Notes under the pieces: generated by a model
What the model was told of the DNA's origin: nothing
Seen by the model: only the letters and a program-made list of their open reading frames with translations
Database searches by the model: none
NCBI RefSeq assembly: GCF_012927265.1
Contig: NZ_JABBGF010000001.1
Coordinates: 2,044,502 to 2,108,501, forward strand
Direction: 5' to 3'
DNA length: 64,000 nucleotides
Source: Chryseobacterium cheonjiense
Lineage (GTDB): Bacteria > Bacteroidota > Bacteroidia > Flavobacteriales > Weeksellaceae
Translations under genes and position numbers: made by a program
Shown here: piece by piece, positions 8,602-17,372 of the stretch
How the letters are laid out: every line of letters starts with the position of its first letter
Numbering within the stretch: the stretch's first letter is position 1

Positions 8602-10035
8602 TCAGGAATGGCCTGTAAGTTTTTTTAGCATTCCCTTAAAAATAATTCCGTGAAAAGGTAAAACAGAATACCAATACAACCTTCCGGAAATTCCATGCGG
8701 TCGGAAAACGGCTTTCTGCCAAAGCTTTCCGCGATACATTTTAAACATCAGCCAGGCTTCACCGGGAAGTTTCATTTCAGCAAAAAGAATGAGTTTGCCT
8801 TCCTGTCGGTCTGCATACAAAACCCTCCAGAAATCCAGGGCATCGCCTTCATGAAGCCTGTCGGGATGGGTACGCCCGCGCCTGAGGCCCGGCCCGCCTA
8901 CCAGAAGATCCATAAATCCGCGGATTTTCCATAAGCTTTGCCCATACCATCCATTGGCTCCTCCAAGACGGAAAATCCTTTCGATGCACTTTTCGCGGTC
9001 ATCATATTCCATACTTCTCAGATCGGTAAAGCATCCGTAATGAGGAACCTCCATAAAATCTTTAAGGCTGGTATCTCTTCGGCTGCTGATAAAGCTGTCT
9101 TTCCAGCTGGATACAATCTCATTCGCCTGAATTTTAGCCAATGTTCTTTTTAATGCTGTTTCATAAGAGAACGGCTGTATTCCGGTAATGCGTTTTATTT
9201 CACCAAGACTTTCGGGCCTGCAGATCACCTCTATCTTCATGCTTCCTACAAGCGCCGTGGCAAGATTATAGGAAGTGGACGTGATAAAATAAAGCCAGTA
9301 TGAGGAAAGTTTCGGAGTCATTACGGGTAATGTAAAAATCTTTCTTTTCAGATTTCTTATCCTGGCAAATTCCATGAGCATCTGCTTATAGGTAAGCACA
9401 TCATCACATCCTATATCAAAACTTTTATGGAAACTTTCTTCTTTAAACAGTACGAAGATCAGGAAATCCAGAACATTGGCAATCCCGATCGGCTGACATT
9501 TGGTGTCGAGCCACCTTGGCGCCACCATTACCGGCAGCTTTTCTACCAGATCACGGATAATCTCAAACGAGGCACTCCCCGATCCTATAATGATTCCCGC
9601 ACGGAGAACCGTAACGGGAATTTTGCATTCCATTAAAATTCTTTCTACCTGAAACCTGGAGCCTAAGTGTTTTGAAAGTTCTTTTTCATTCACCAGGCCT
9701 GATAAATAAACCACGTGCTGACATTCAGTCGTTTCTATAAATGCGGCAAAATTCTCGGCGCATTTTTTTTCGGAGTCTTCATAATCATGGGTATTGCTCA
9801 TGGAGTGCATCAGGTAATATGCCCCGGAAATATCCTTCGGAATATTTTCAAGGGTTTCCGGCTTCAGAAAATCCACCTCTACTACTTCTATCAGCGATTC
9901 ATCAATATCCGTATTTTTTGAAAACCGCGTGGCATCCCTGCAGCAGCAGACCACTTTGTATCCCTGCGCAGCAATGACGCTGATCATTCTTTTACCGATA
10001 TATCCTGTGGCTCCTGTAAGCAATATTTTTTTCAT
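8602..10035 (-). CDS. SDR-family (NAD(P)-binding) protein with C-terminal DUF2867 domain
   Basis: A 477-residue protein. The N-terminal extended-SDR/NmrA-like Rossmann domain has TGATGYIG (residues 7-14). From about residue 320 a second domain resembles DUF2867 (MEYDDREKCIERIFRLGG, WYGQSLWKIRGFMDLLVGGPG, FWRVLYADRQEGKLILFAEMK). The substrate is not established. From general knowledge, this two-domain SDR is often found near photolyase and cryptochrome genes, and here such a cluster lies 15 kb away. ribA lies 39 bases upstream on the same strand, so the two probably form an operon whose promoter faces the SDR-MarR pair. Confidence 0.9.
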   Translation of the reverse strand: MKKILLTGATGYIGKRMISVIAAQGYKVVCCCRDATRFSKNTDIDESLIEVVEVDFLKPETLENIPKDISGAYYLMHSMSNTHDYEDSEKKCAENFAAFIETTECQHVVYLSGLVNEKELSKHLGSRFQVERILMECKIPVTVLRAGIIIGSGSASFEIIRDLVEKLPVMVAPRWLDTKCQPIGIANVLDFLIFVLFKEESFHKSFDIGCDDVLTYKQMLMEFARIRNLKRKIFTLPVMTPKLSSYWLYFITSTSYNLATALVGSMKIEVICRPESLGEIKRITGIQPFSYETALKRTLAKIQANEIVSSWKDSFISSRRDTSLKDFMEVPHYGCFTDLRSMEYDDREKCIERIFRLGGANGWYGQSLWKIRGFMDLLVGGPGLRRGRTHPDRLHEGDALDFWRVLYADRQEGKLILFAEMKLPGEAWLMFKMYRGKLWQKAVFRPHGISGRLYWYSVLPFHGIIFKGMLKKLTGHS

Positions 10036-10074
10036 ACGAAAGATTTTGTGATCACTTTTTTATCCCCGAAAAAA

Positions 10075-10665
10075 TCATACCCTTTCCAGAAGATGTCCGA
10101 AATAATCTTTCTTTTTGGCAAGATAACTTTCATTAACTTCATTAAAATCTATCTCCAGAGGTATTCTTTCTTCTAAGGTTATTCCGCTGTTTTCCAGAGA
10201 TTTCAGTTTGTCCGGATTATTGGTCAGCAGGTTTATTTTCTTTATTTCCAGAATTTTCAAGATTTCTACGGCAACGTCGAAGTTTCTTCCGTCGGCAGGT
10301 AAACCAAGCATCAGATTAGCTTCAACGGTATCAAAACCTTTTTCCTGAAGCGCGTATGCTTTCAGCTTATTGATGATCCCGATATTCCGTCCTTCCTGTC
10401 TGAGATAAATGATCATCCCGCCGTTTTCAGCCATAAATTTCATGGCCGCTTCCAGCTGCTGGCCACATTCGCATTTTTTAGAATGAAAAATCTCTCCGGT
10501 AATGCACTCCGAATGAAAACGTACATTTACTGTACTGTTAAAATCTGTATTTTGTGCTACAAGAGCCAGATGCGGACTCCAGTCGGATTCACTTTCTGAA
10601 AAAGCATACATCGTAAATAATCCGAAATCGGTTGGTATATTGGATTGTGCCTGTATTCTGATCAT
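10075..10665 (-). CDS. ribA: GTP cyclohydrolase II (stand-alone)
   Basis: A 196-residue enzyme catalysing the first riboflavin step, GTP to 2,5-diamino-6-ribosylamino-4-pyrimidinone phosphate plus formate and pyrophosphate. The zinc ligands C54, C65 and C67 (HSECITGEIF, CECGQQL) fall at the same numbers as in E. coli RibA. The catalytic segments YLRQEGRNIGI and LLTNNPDK are present. It is not fused to RibB, whereas many Bacteroidetes carry a RibBA fusion for housekeeping synthesis, so this may be an extra, inducible copy (inference). Its operon partner is the DUF2867 SDR. No FMN riboswitch is visible upstream. Confidence 0.97.
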   Translation of the reverse strand: MIRIQAQSNIPTDFGLFTMYAFSESESDWSPHLALVAQNTDFNSTVNVRFHSECITGEIFHSKKCECGQQLEAAMKFMAENGGMIIYLRQEGRNIGIINKLKAYALQEKGFDTVEANLMLGLPADGRNFDVAVEILKILEIKKINLLTNNPDKLKSLENSGITLEERIPLEIDFNEVNESYLAKKKDYFGHLLERV

Positions 10666-10694
10666 AATGAGTTTTTTAAAATTAATATCTAATA

Positions 10695-10702
10695 CAAATT
10701 TA
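10695..10702 (-). promoter_or_regulatory. -7 promoter box for ribA
   Basis: On the minus strand this reads TAAATTTG, an exact TAnnTTTG match 29 bases before the ribA start. It lies beside the inverted repeats at 10704-10736. Confidence 0.6.
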
Positions 10703-10703
10703 T

Positions 10704-10736
10704 ACTTTATTTATATATAAAGTAAATTAATTTACT
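10704..10736. promoter_or_regulatory. Two overlapping palindromes between divergent ribA and SDR-marR promoters (candidate operator)
   Basis: ACTTTAT (10704-10710) and ATAAAGT (10717-10723) form an inverted repeat with a 6-base spacer. AGTAAATTAATTTACT (10721-10736) is a perfect 16-bp palindrome that abuts the rightward -7 box. This is the size and position expected for a MarR-type operator controlling both directions. The MarR gene at 11518 is the likely binder (inference). Confidence 0.6.
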
Positions 10737-10743
10737 AAATTTG
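10736..10743 (+). promoter_or_regulatory. -7 promoter box for the SDR gene
   Basis: TAAATTTG is an exact consensus match, 35 bases before the ATG at 10779. Confidence 0.6.
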
Positions 10744-10778
10744 TATATTAATATTTTCAATCACAAAAAAGTACTATT

Positions 10779-11477
10779 ATGAAAAATATTGTGATCGTGG
10801 GATGCGGAACAGGCATCGGGCTGGCAACAGCAAAAATCCTTTCGGAAGACCATACCGTAACCGGAATCTCAAGAAGTAAACATCCAGACTCAGAATCTGC
10901 CGGGTTTAAGTTTTACGAAATGGATATTTTGTCGGGCAATCTTGACGACATTAGTTTTCCCGATATAGTTGACGGACTTGTTTATGCACCGGGAAGCATT
11001 AACCTGAAGTCTTTTAACCGGCTTTCTGAAGAAGATTTTATTAATGATTTTACGATTAATGTGCTGGGCGCCGTAAAATGTATCCGGAAACTGCTTCCGA
11101 ATCTGAAGAAATCCGGCAGTGCATCAGTAGTTCTTTACAGTTCCGTAGCAGCAAAAACAGGAATGCCTTTTCATGCTTCCGTTGCTGCTAGCAAATGTGC
11201 AGTGGAAGGTCTTATAAGAAGCCTGGCTGCCGAATTCTCGGCTCAGAAAATAAGATTTAACGCTATTGCCCCGTCTTTAACGGACACTCCGCTCGCCTAT
11301 CATCTTCTTTCCACGGCAGAAAAATGTGAGGCTTCGGCAAAAAGACATCCGTTGCAGAGAATTGGTAATGCTGATGAGATTGCCAAACTCACAGCTTTTT
11401 TACTTTCGGATGATACATCATGGATTACAGGACAGGTTTTCGGGATTGATGGAGGTTTAAGTACCATAAAACTGTAA
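10779..11477 (+). CDS. SDR-family protein lacking the catalytic tyrosine
   Basis: A 232-residue single-domain Rossmann protein. It has the nucleotide-binding start VIVGCGTGIGLATA, the NAG-like and Ser-containing strand VVLYSSVAA, and the C-terminal GQVFGIDGG typical of classical SDRs. The YxxxK motif reads VAASK: the Lys is kept and the Tyr is Val (codon gtt, at least two base changes from Tyr). It may therefore use a different mechanism or act as a binding protein. It lies 40 bases before the MarR gene, which has its own -7 box, and diverges from ribA. Confidence 0.9.
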   Translation: MKNIVIVGCGTGIGLATAKILSEDHTVTGISRSKHPDSESAGFKFYEMDILSGNLDDISFPDIVDGLVYAPGSINLKSFNRLSEEDFINDFTINVLGAVKCIRKLLPNLKKSGSASVVLYSSVAAKTGMPFHASVAASKCAVEGLIRSLAAEFSAQKIRFNAIAPSLTDTPLAYHLLSTAEKCEASAKRHPLQRIGNADEIAKLTAFLLSDDTSWITGQVFGIDGGLSTIKL

Positions 11478-11505
11478 TACTCATTATTAAACAATATTTT
11501 TAATC

Positions 11506-11513
11506 TAAATTTG
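11506..11513 (+). promoter_or_regulatory. -7 box 4 nt before the marR start (leaderless signature)
   Basis: TAAATTTG, then four bases, then ATG. With the usual -7 geometry, transcription would begin at or next to the start codon. Confidence 0.55.
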
Positions 11514-11517
11514 CAGT

Positions 11518-12162
11518 ATGAATACTGACTTTTTTATCGATCTGCTTTATCAGGTAAAAGATTTTGAGAATTCGGATGCTTATAAGCCGAATTCCAGTGT
11601 TGAGGACTTCCGTCTCTGGCTGAATGATAAAAAATACCGGGAAGAAAGCCCCACAAAATTATTTACCACAGAAGAGCATGAAGTGTCGTTTACAGAAAAT
11701 GAGATCTGTAAGCAGGTATTGCTGCTGGGCAGATATTCCAGGCAGCTTATCAGAAAAGGCCTAGGGGAATTCCCGAATCTTGCCAATGAGGAGTTTACGT
11801 ACCTTTACCGTCTGAAAGATGAACCAAACCTCACGAAAATTCAGCTGATTGAAAGAAACGGACACGAAAAACAGACCGGGACACAGATCATCAAACGTCT
11901 TCTGGAATCAGGAATGGTTGAGGAAAGAAATGATGATGAAGACCGAAGAAGCAAGCGGCTGAAACTTACAGCCAAAGGTGAGGAATTATTTCATGAGTCG
12001 GTAGAAAGTGTCAACAGAACTTCCCAGCTTCTCTCGGGTAAACTGGCCAAGGAAGAACGGGAAGAATTATTAAAACTGCTGAAAAAACTCAATGAATTTC
12101 ATTCTCATCTTTATCATGAGTACAGAAATTCCGGTTTTAATGATATGATTCAATTATTATAA
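11518..12162 (+). CDS. MarR-family winged-helix regulator
   Basis: A 214-residue regulator. An N-terminal extension of about 60 residues precedes the MarR core. The winged helix shows LTKIQLIERNGHEKQTG, the recognition helix region GTQIIKRLLESGMVEER, and the MarR wing signature DDEDRRSKRLKLTAKGEELF. MarR proteins are usually dimeric repressors released by small ligands and commonly bind 16-20 bp palindromes. The perfect 16-bp palindrome upstream of the preceding SDR gene is the natural target, which would link this protein to control of both the SDR and ribA (inference). Confidence 0.93.
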   Translation: MNTDFFIDLLYQVKDFENSDAYKPNSSVEDFRLWLNDKKYREESPTKLFTTEEHEVSFTENEICKQVLLLGRYSRQLIRKGLGEFPNLANEEFTYLYRLKDEPNLTKIQLIERNGHEKQTGTQIIKRLLESGMVEERNDDEDRRSKRLKLTAKGEELFHESVESVNRTSQLLSGKLAKEEREELLKLLKKLNEFHSHLYHEYRNSGFNDMIQLL

Positions 12163-12237
12163 AAGGTTATTTATCATTTTTAAGGTAAAAACTGCATTTT
12201 ACATACCCATATTTATTTATACATACAAAAAGTTCAA

Positions 12238-12245
12238 TATATTTG
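12238..12245 (+). promoter_or_regulatory. -7 box upstream of the YaiO-like gene
   Basis: TATATTTG matches TAnnTTTG, 45 bases before the ATG. Confidence 0.5.
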
Positions 12246-12289
12246 TCTACCATATCATTAAGAAAAAACCGACCAAACCATCTCTTTCA

Positions 12290-13522
12290 ATGAAAAAATA
12301 CTTTGGGTTTTTATTACTCGTATTGCTTCCGCTTAACGCTTACAGCCAGCAGAATCTTTCTGCGGATGAATTATTTGTAAAGGCAAGAACCGCTGCATTC
12401 GACGAAAAAGATTACACAAAATCTATTGATCTTGCAAAACAGGCTTTAGAAAAAGCACCCAATTATACAGATATTTCCGTCTTTTTAGGAAGATTATATA
12501 CATGGAATAAAGATACCGAAGCTGCCCGAGCCGTTTTTACAGAGCTAGGTAAAAAAGAGGTTCAGGATGAGGATTATTTTATTGCCTATGCTTCTCTCGA
12601 GTACTGGAATGACGACAATACCAAAGCTATCGAGATCATTGATAAAGGATTATCTTATCATCCCAATTCCGAGGCACTGCTTCTTCTGAAGGCAAGAGCT
12701 CATTATGCCAATAAAGAATATCAGGAAGCTGAAACGGCTATTAAAAATCTGTTGGCCATTAACCCTAAAAATACGGAAGCGATTAACCTTGCGGTAAGAA
12801 TCAATGACCTTGCTGCTAAAAATGCGATAAGTGTTACTTATAATTATTCTCATTTTGACAAGCAGTTTCCGGATGACTGGCATATTGTAAGTGTAGGTTA
12901 CAAGAGAGTGACACCGATAGGATCTGTGATCCTGAGAGCAAACTATGCCAATAAATTTGCAGAAAACGGCGTACAGGCAGAGCTGGAAGCGTATCCTAGG
13001 TTATCTGATATGTTTTATCTTTATGTAGGCGGAGCATATTCCAATGACGTCGGAATTTTCCCTAAATACCGTACAGGTGTTTCTTTGAACGCGAATCTTC
13101 CGCACAGCTTTGAAGCGGAGATCGGCTATAGACAGCTTTATTTCAGCAATAATATCTGGATGTACACGGCTTCCGTAGGAAAATATTATAAGAATTTCTG
13201 GTTCAATATCCGTACGTATATTACCCCGGATAATAAAAATATTTCCCATTCTTACACAGGAACCATACGTTATTATACCAAAAGCGCACAGGATTATTTT
13301 GCATTCCAGATCGGGACAGGGATCAGTCCTGAAGAATCCCGCAACAACCTTCTGGAAAATGAAACTTTTAAACTGAAAACCTTTAAAGTGGGCGGAGAAT
13401 ACAATTTCTCAATTAAACGAAACCTGTTTTCTATAGGAACGATGTATTACAATCAGGAATACCGGCCTAACGAGAAAGGAAATCAGTTTGATGTTACTTT
13501 AGGGTATACAAGAAAGTTTTGA
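12290..13522 (+). CDS. YaiO-like outer-membrane beta-barrel protein with N-terminal TPRs
   Basis: A 410-residue exported protein. It has a signal peptide (residues 1-20, ending in NAYSQ), then about four TPR-like helical repeats (24-180, e.g. AKQALEKAPNYTDISVFLGR), and then alternating aromatic strands to the C-terminal Phe (DVTLGYTRKF), typical of an outer-membrane barrel. The layout matches the YaiO family, which in E. coli is linked to the glycosyltransferase YaiP and to polysaccharide export. Here it faces the GT2-sulfatase operon across a shared terminator region, so it is probably the outer-membrane channel or scaffold for that polymer (inference). Confidence 0.88.
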   Translation: MKKYFGFLLLVLLPLNAYSQQNLSADELFVKARTAAFDEKDYTKSIDLAKQALEKAPNYTDISVFLGRLYTWNKDTEAARAVFTELGKKEVQDEDYFIAYASLEYWNDDNTKAIEIIDKGLSYHPNSEALLLLKARAHYANKEYQEAETAIKNLLAINPKNTEAINLAVRINDLAAKNAISVTYNYSHFDKQFPDDWHIVSVGYKRVTPIGSVILRANYANKFAENGVQAELEAYPRLSDMFYLYVGGAYSNDVGIFPKYRTGVSLNANLPHSFEAEIGYRQLYFSNNIWMYTASVGKYYKNFWFNIRTYITPDNKNISHSYTGTIRYYTKSAQDYFAFQIGTGISPEESRNNLLENETFKLKTFKVGGEYNFSIKRNLFSIGTMYYNQEYRPNEKGNQFDVTLGYTRKF

Positions 13523-13582
13523 TTTAAATACTGATCATCATTAAAAATAATTGATATTTTAATGCTGTAAAACAATAGCTTA

Positions 13583-13607
13583 AAGGATGGTTTAGCCATC
13601 CTTTTTT
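13583..13607 (+). terminator. Intrinsic terminator after the YaiO-like gene
   Basis: The stem GGATGG/CCATCC with flanking A/T pairs and a 5-base loop is followed by six T residues. Confidence 0.85.
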
Positions 13608-13850
13608 CATTACTTATATTAAATTATGATTAAAAATGAATTTATAATTTATTTTTATCATTAAGGAATTAAGGCTCTTTAGCTTAAAAGTTAAATAAAA
13701 ATTAATTACTGGTATTCAATTAGAATCAGCTTAAGTCACTGAAATTATTACTATTAAATTTAGAATAAACAAAGTTTACTGAGTTTTAGATCATTAAGAA
13801 AAAGCCATAAATTTATTAAGTAATATAAGCAGGTTATAAATTTTCAACAA
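13608..13850. other. AT-rich convergent intergenic spacer
   Basis: The rest of the 412-base gap between convergent genes. I see no ORF, motif or repeat apart from the terminators on either side. Confidence 0.5.
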
Positions 13851-13885
13851 AAAAAGTTTATTGAAATTGATTCAATAAACTTTTT
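13851..13885. terminator. Bidirectional terminator of the GT2-sulfatase operon
   Basis: A perfect 15-bp stem (AAAAAGTTTATTGAA and its complement) encloses ATTGA. The stem ends in A and T runs on both strands, so it can terminate either direction; it lies 50 bases after the operon's last stop. Confidence 0.8.
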
Positions 13886-13934
13886 ACTGTATTAATAATG
13901 GATTTAGATAAGGTTTATCAGTATCGCTTATACC

Positions 13935-16900
13935 TTACTGACCCGTTTTTTTCTTAAAATTGGTAAATACAGAATCCGGCATCAGCTTTTTCGTCTGATA
14001 GAATTCGGAATTCATTCTTTTAAACTGATCAAAGCGTCCTTTAATCTTTTTTAACATATCAGGATTATCATAGCTTTCTTCATCCAGATTATTAAGGATG
14101 AAAAGTTTGTTGTCATGCATATAATACTTATCTGCTACAAAATCTGCCAGAAGACTCTTACTTTGCATAATCGGATAATCTGCTTTAGTTATATCTGAAT
14201 CTGAAGATAATCCTTTCCCAACCCATGTTACAGTAGATGGCGTACGCAGGTTGTAATTTTTGCGGTAATATGCCAGTACCGAAGGGGCAATATCAAAATG
14301 GCTTGCATTTTTGAGGAACTTCTTGGGACCTTTCAGCAATGGTGAATAGATCATCATCGGTACATGGAACCTGTCAATTTTATCCTGGATAAGAATTTCC
14401 GGCATACTGTGGTCTCCGGTAACAAAGAAAATGGTTTTGGCAAAATCCGGTCTTTTACGGTAATTATCGAAGAACTGCTTTAAGGCATCGTCCGCATTCA
14501 GGATGGAAATCAACTGATCTTTATACTGTACTGCCCATTTTTTCTGTTCAGGTGTCAGAAGATTGGATCTTAATCTTTCATTATACATTTTTTCATAATA
14601 CGCTTTGTTATTAATCAAAAACGGATTGTGGGTGGAAAGTGTAAGAATCATATTGAAATAAGGCTGTCCCTGGACTTTCTGCTCTTCAAGTACTTTTCTG
14701 AAAACTGCCTGATCTTCGTATCCCCAGCTTTCTCCTTCGTTGGTTGCAGGGAGCCTTTTGTAGGTACCTCCTCCGTAAGATGCGATATCTACAATATGAT
14801 TCACTTTACTGTATTGAAGGTAATTCCTGTAATTATCAAAGTTCAGGTTACCGCCATAATAAAATCCGGTTTCAAAGCCGTTTGCTTTAAGAATATTGAA
14901 AAGATTAAAATGATCCGGAGTTTCTTCAATTTCCAGGAATCCATTTTTACCGAAAGGTAAAGATCCCGTAAGCGAAGGTAAAGCGGCAAATGTTCTTCCT
15001 GCAGTACTGAGGCCGTTTTCCCAATACAGACTCTGATTGGAGAGCGCGTCCAGAAAAGGGGTAAAGTTACCCACATATCCTTTCGGGGAGGTGTAGGCAT
15101 GGCCAAAACCTTCCAATACAACAAATACAAGGTTAGGAACTTCCTGAGATTTGTTTAAATAAGGTCCCAGAAAATCCTGTGTATCTTCTTTTTTCCAGAA
15201 AGGAAATGCTTTGTTCAGCATCGTATTGCTTGAGGCAATCTCCTCGTCGCTTCCCAGAAATTCAGTAATCTCAGGATGGTCGCTGATGAAATTTTCCTCA
15301 TTCGCTTTAAAGAAGTAAGCCCATTTGCTTTTTGCAGCATTCTGGCTGAATTCGTTGGCCTTGTCTAATGTTGCTGGATGCAGAGCTTCGCTGGGAATAA
15401 AGAAAGCAATTAATCCTAAGGAAAGAAATGCCACTCCCGGATAAATGGACTTGAACCCGGAACGGCCGGATATCCATAATGGAACAAATGACAGCGCCAG
15501 TAAAATAGCAAAAAGCGCATAGTTTTTAAAATTAAGCATTCCGCTGGCCTGCAGAATTTGCTTCATCTCCTCCTTGCTGTAGTAGATGAGGTCTGCCCCG
15601 AGTAAATTTCCTGTTTCAGAAAAATAAAGAAACAAGATATACTGTAAGACGATCACAATCCCGCATGCAGCAATAGCCAGTATTTTTGCCCAGCCTTCTT
15701 TAATAAAGTTAACAATAAGATATATGATTCCAAAGCCAAACATAAGCTGGAATATGAAAAGAATATTGTCGGTAAAAAGAGAACTTACAACGGATGAAGT
15801 ATCCATTTTCGTGAACATAAATCTGTACCAGAGCCATTCTGCAAGAATCCCGAGGACAAAAAGAATACTGAAAGCAGAAGCCAGGGCACCCCACTTTCTG
15901 AGGCCATGTTTTAAAATTGCCCATATTTTATCCTTCAGCGGTAAATCTTTTGTATTCTGATTAAAACCCTGCCTTGTCATTTCGCCCCAACCGTGCGACT
16001 TTTTAAAATAATCGATAAAGCCGTTTACTCCCGCTCTTACCACGATAGGGTGAAAATAGAACGGTTCTGAGAAGGCTGTTCCGATGAGGGCAAAGAAATC
16101 TTTTCTTTTACCGTACACCTGATGGCTTACCATGTCTACCAATATTCCGTATACCGAATACAGGAATCCCATGGAAAGCACAAGGGCAAACAATACAAAG
16201 AAAAACGGCCAGTTGATAATGCCCAGAAGAAGGAATAGGATAAAGACAATATAACCGGAGAATTCTACCAGAGGACCTAAAAACTCAAAGAAGAACCAGT
16301 ACGGAAGACTTACCATTCCCAGTTTTCCATATTTGGGATTGAACATCATCTTGCGGTGTTTCCAGAGCGTTTCTATTGTTCCGCGCATCCAGCGGTTTCT
16401 TTGTTTTTTAAGGATATCTTTAGTTTCCGGAACTTCAGTCCAGCACAGAGGATCGGGGATGGTGAGCACTTCGTAAGGTTCATTCCGTTCTTCCATATAT
16501 TTTCTCATCCTTACGACAAGCTCCATATCTTCACCTACCGTATTTCTGTCATAACCGCCGCAATCCAAAACAATTTTTCGGTCAAAAACCCCGAAGGCTC
16601 CGGAGATGAGAATAAGTCCTGAAGCCCTGGACCAGGCCATTCTACCAAGTACGAAAGCCCGGATATATTCTAATGCCTGCGTTCTTCCCAATAAGGTTTT
16701 CGGCATATTTACGCTCACCACTTTACCGTCTTCAATCACACAGTTGTTTGCCAGACGGATCACCCCGCCGCAGGCGATAATTTCTTTGTCTGTCTGTTCA
16801 AGAAAAGGTTTTGCCAGCCTGAGAATAGCATCCTGTTCCAAGATACAGTCTACGTCAATACACACAAGATAATCTCCGGAAGAAACATTGATTCCTACAT

Positions 16901-17372
16901 TCAGGGCATCCGCTTTTCCTCCGTTTTCTTTGTCTACTACAATAAGCTTTCTGAAAGCCTGGTTCCTGCTTTTATAAATTCCTTTTATCTTGTTGGTTTC
17001 AATTTTTCCCTGTACAAAGTAAGATACGCACTCCAGATCGTAGGCCTCAATAAGCTTTTGCATAGAATCATCTTTACTTCCGTCATTGATAATGATGATT
17101 TCAAGATTATGATAGTAAAGGGATAACAGAGATCTTACATTTTCAACAATCGTCATTCCCTCATTATAAGCCGGAGCCAGAAGGCTGAAAACAGGAGCAT
17201 TGGGATTGGCTGCAATAATGCTGTAATCGGTAAAAACATTTTCTTTTTTATACCTCAAAACTGCTCCAAAAGCATACACCCCTACCCATCCATAAATAAT
17301 GGCAACAGCCGTACCATAGATCAGGTACAGCCAGATAACGACCTCATAAACAACATTTGAAAATTCTAACAT
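13935..17372 (-). CDS. Fusion of processive GT2 glycosyltransferase and LTA-synthase-like sulfatase domain
   Basis: A 1145-residue inner-membrane protein. After one or two N-terminal helices comes a GT2 domain with NDGS (Asp97), DVD (173-175), GED (280-282) and the processive-synthase signature QRNRW (324-328). Membrane spans occur at about 352-415 and four to five more at 495-660. From about 745 an alkaline-phosphatase/sulfatase-fold domain follows with a metal-ligand Glu753 (VVLEGFGH), probable nucleophile Thr793 (TAGRTFAALPS) and metal ligands Asp986-His987 (FVTGDHS). This arrangement resembles LtaS/OpgB-type phosphoglycerol transferases. The likely role is polymer synthesis and translocation coupled to periplasmic transfer of phosphoglycerol or a similar group (inference). 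It overlaps the HEAT gene by 7 bases. Confidence 0.93.
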   Translation of the reverse strand: MLEFSNVVYEVVIWLYLIYGTAVAIIYGWVGVYAFGAVLRYKKENVFTDYSIIAANPNAPVFSLLAPAYNEGMTIVENVRSLLSLYYHNLEIIIINDGSKDDSMQKLIEAYDLECVSYFVQGKIETNKIKGIYKSRNQAFRKLIVVDKENGGKADALNVGINVSSGDYLVCIDVDCILEQDAILRLAKPFLEQTDKEIIACGGVIRLANNCVIEDGKVVSVNMPKTLLGRTQALEYIRAFVLGRMAWSRASGLILISGAFGVFDRKIVLDCGGYDRNTVGEDMELVVRMRKYMEERNEPYEVLTIPDPLCWTEVPETKDILKKQRNRWMRGTIETLWKHRKMMFNPKYGKLGMVSLPYWFFFEFLGPLVEFSGYIVFILFLLLGIINWPFFFVLFALVLSMGFLYSVYGILVDMVSHQVYGKRKDFFALIGTAFSEPFYFHPIVVRAGVNGFIDYFKKSHGWGEMTRQGFNQNTKDLPLKDKIWAILKHGLRKWGALASAFSILFVLGILAEWLWYRFMFTKMDTSSVVSSLFTDNILFIFQLMFGFGIIYLIVNFIKEGWAKILAIAACGIVIVLQYILFLYFSETGNLLGADLIYYSKEEMKQILQASGMLNFKNYALFAILLALSFVPLWISGRSGFKSIYPGVAFLSLGLIAFFIPSEALHPATLDKANEFSQNAAKSKWAYFFKANEENFISDHPEITEFLGSDEEIASSNTMLNKAFPFWKKEDTQDFLGPYLNKSQEVPNLVFVVLEGFGHAYTSPKGYVGNFTPFLDALSNQSLYWENGLSTAGRTFAALPSLTGSLPFGKNGFLEIEETPDHFNLFNILKANGFETGFYYGGNLNFDNYRNYLQYSKVNHIVDIASYGGGTYKRLPATNEGESWGYEDQAVFRKVLEEQKVQGQPYFNMILTLSTHNPFLINNKAYYEKMYNERLRSNLLTPEQKKWAVQYKDQLISILNADDALKQFFDNYRKRPDFAKTIFFVTGDHSMPEILIQDKIDRFHVPMMIYSPLLKGPKKFLKNASHFDIAPSVLAYYRKNYNLRTPSTVTWVGKGLSSDSDITKADYPIMQSKSLLADFVADKYYMHDNKLFILNNLDEESYDNPDMLKKIKGRFDQFKRMNSEFYQTKKLMPDSVFTNFKKKTGQ

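Noticed and set aside
10666..10778. FMN riboswitch upstream of ribA
   Set aside because: The spacer is only 113 bases of A/T-rich promoter and palindromes, with none of the RFN-element motifs.
13935..17372. Calling the sulfatase half a true lipoteichoic acid synthase
   Set aside because: A Gram-negative host makes no LTA; only the fold and catalytic pattern are shared, so a broader name is used.
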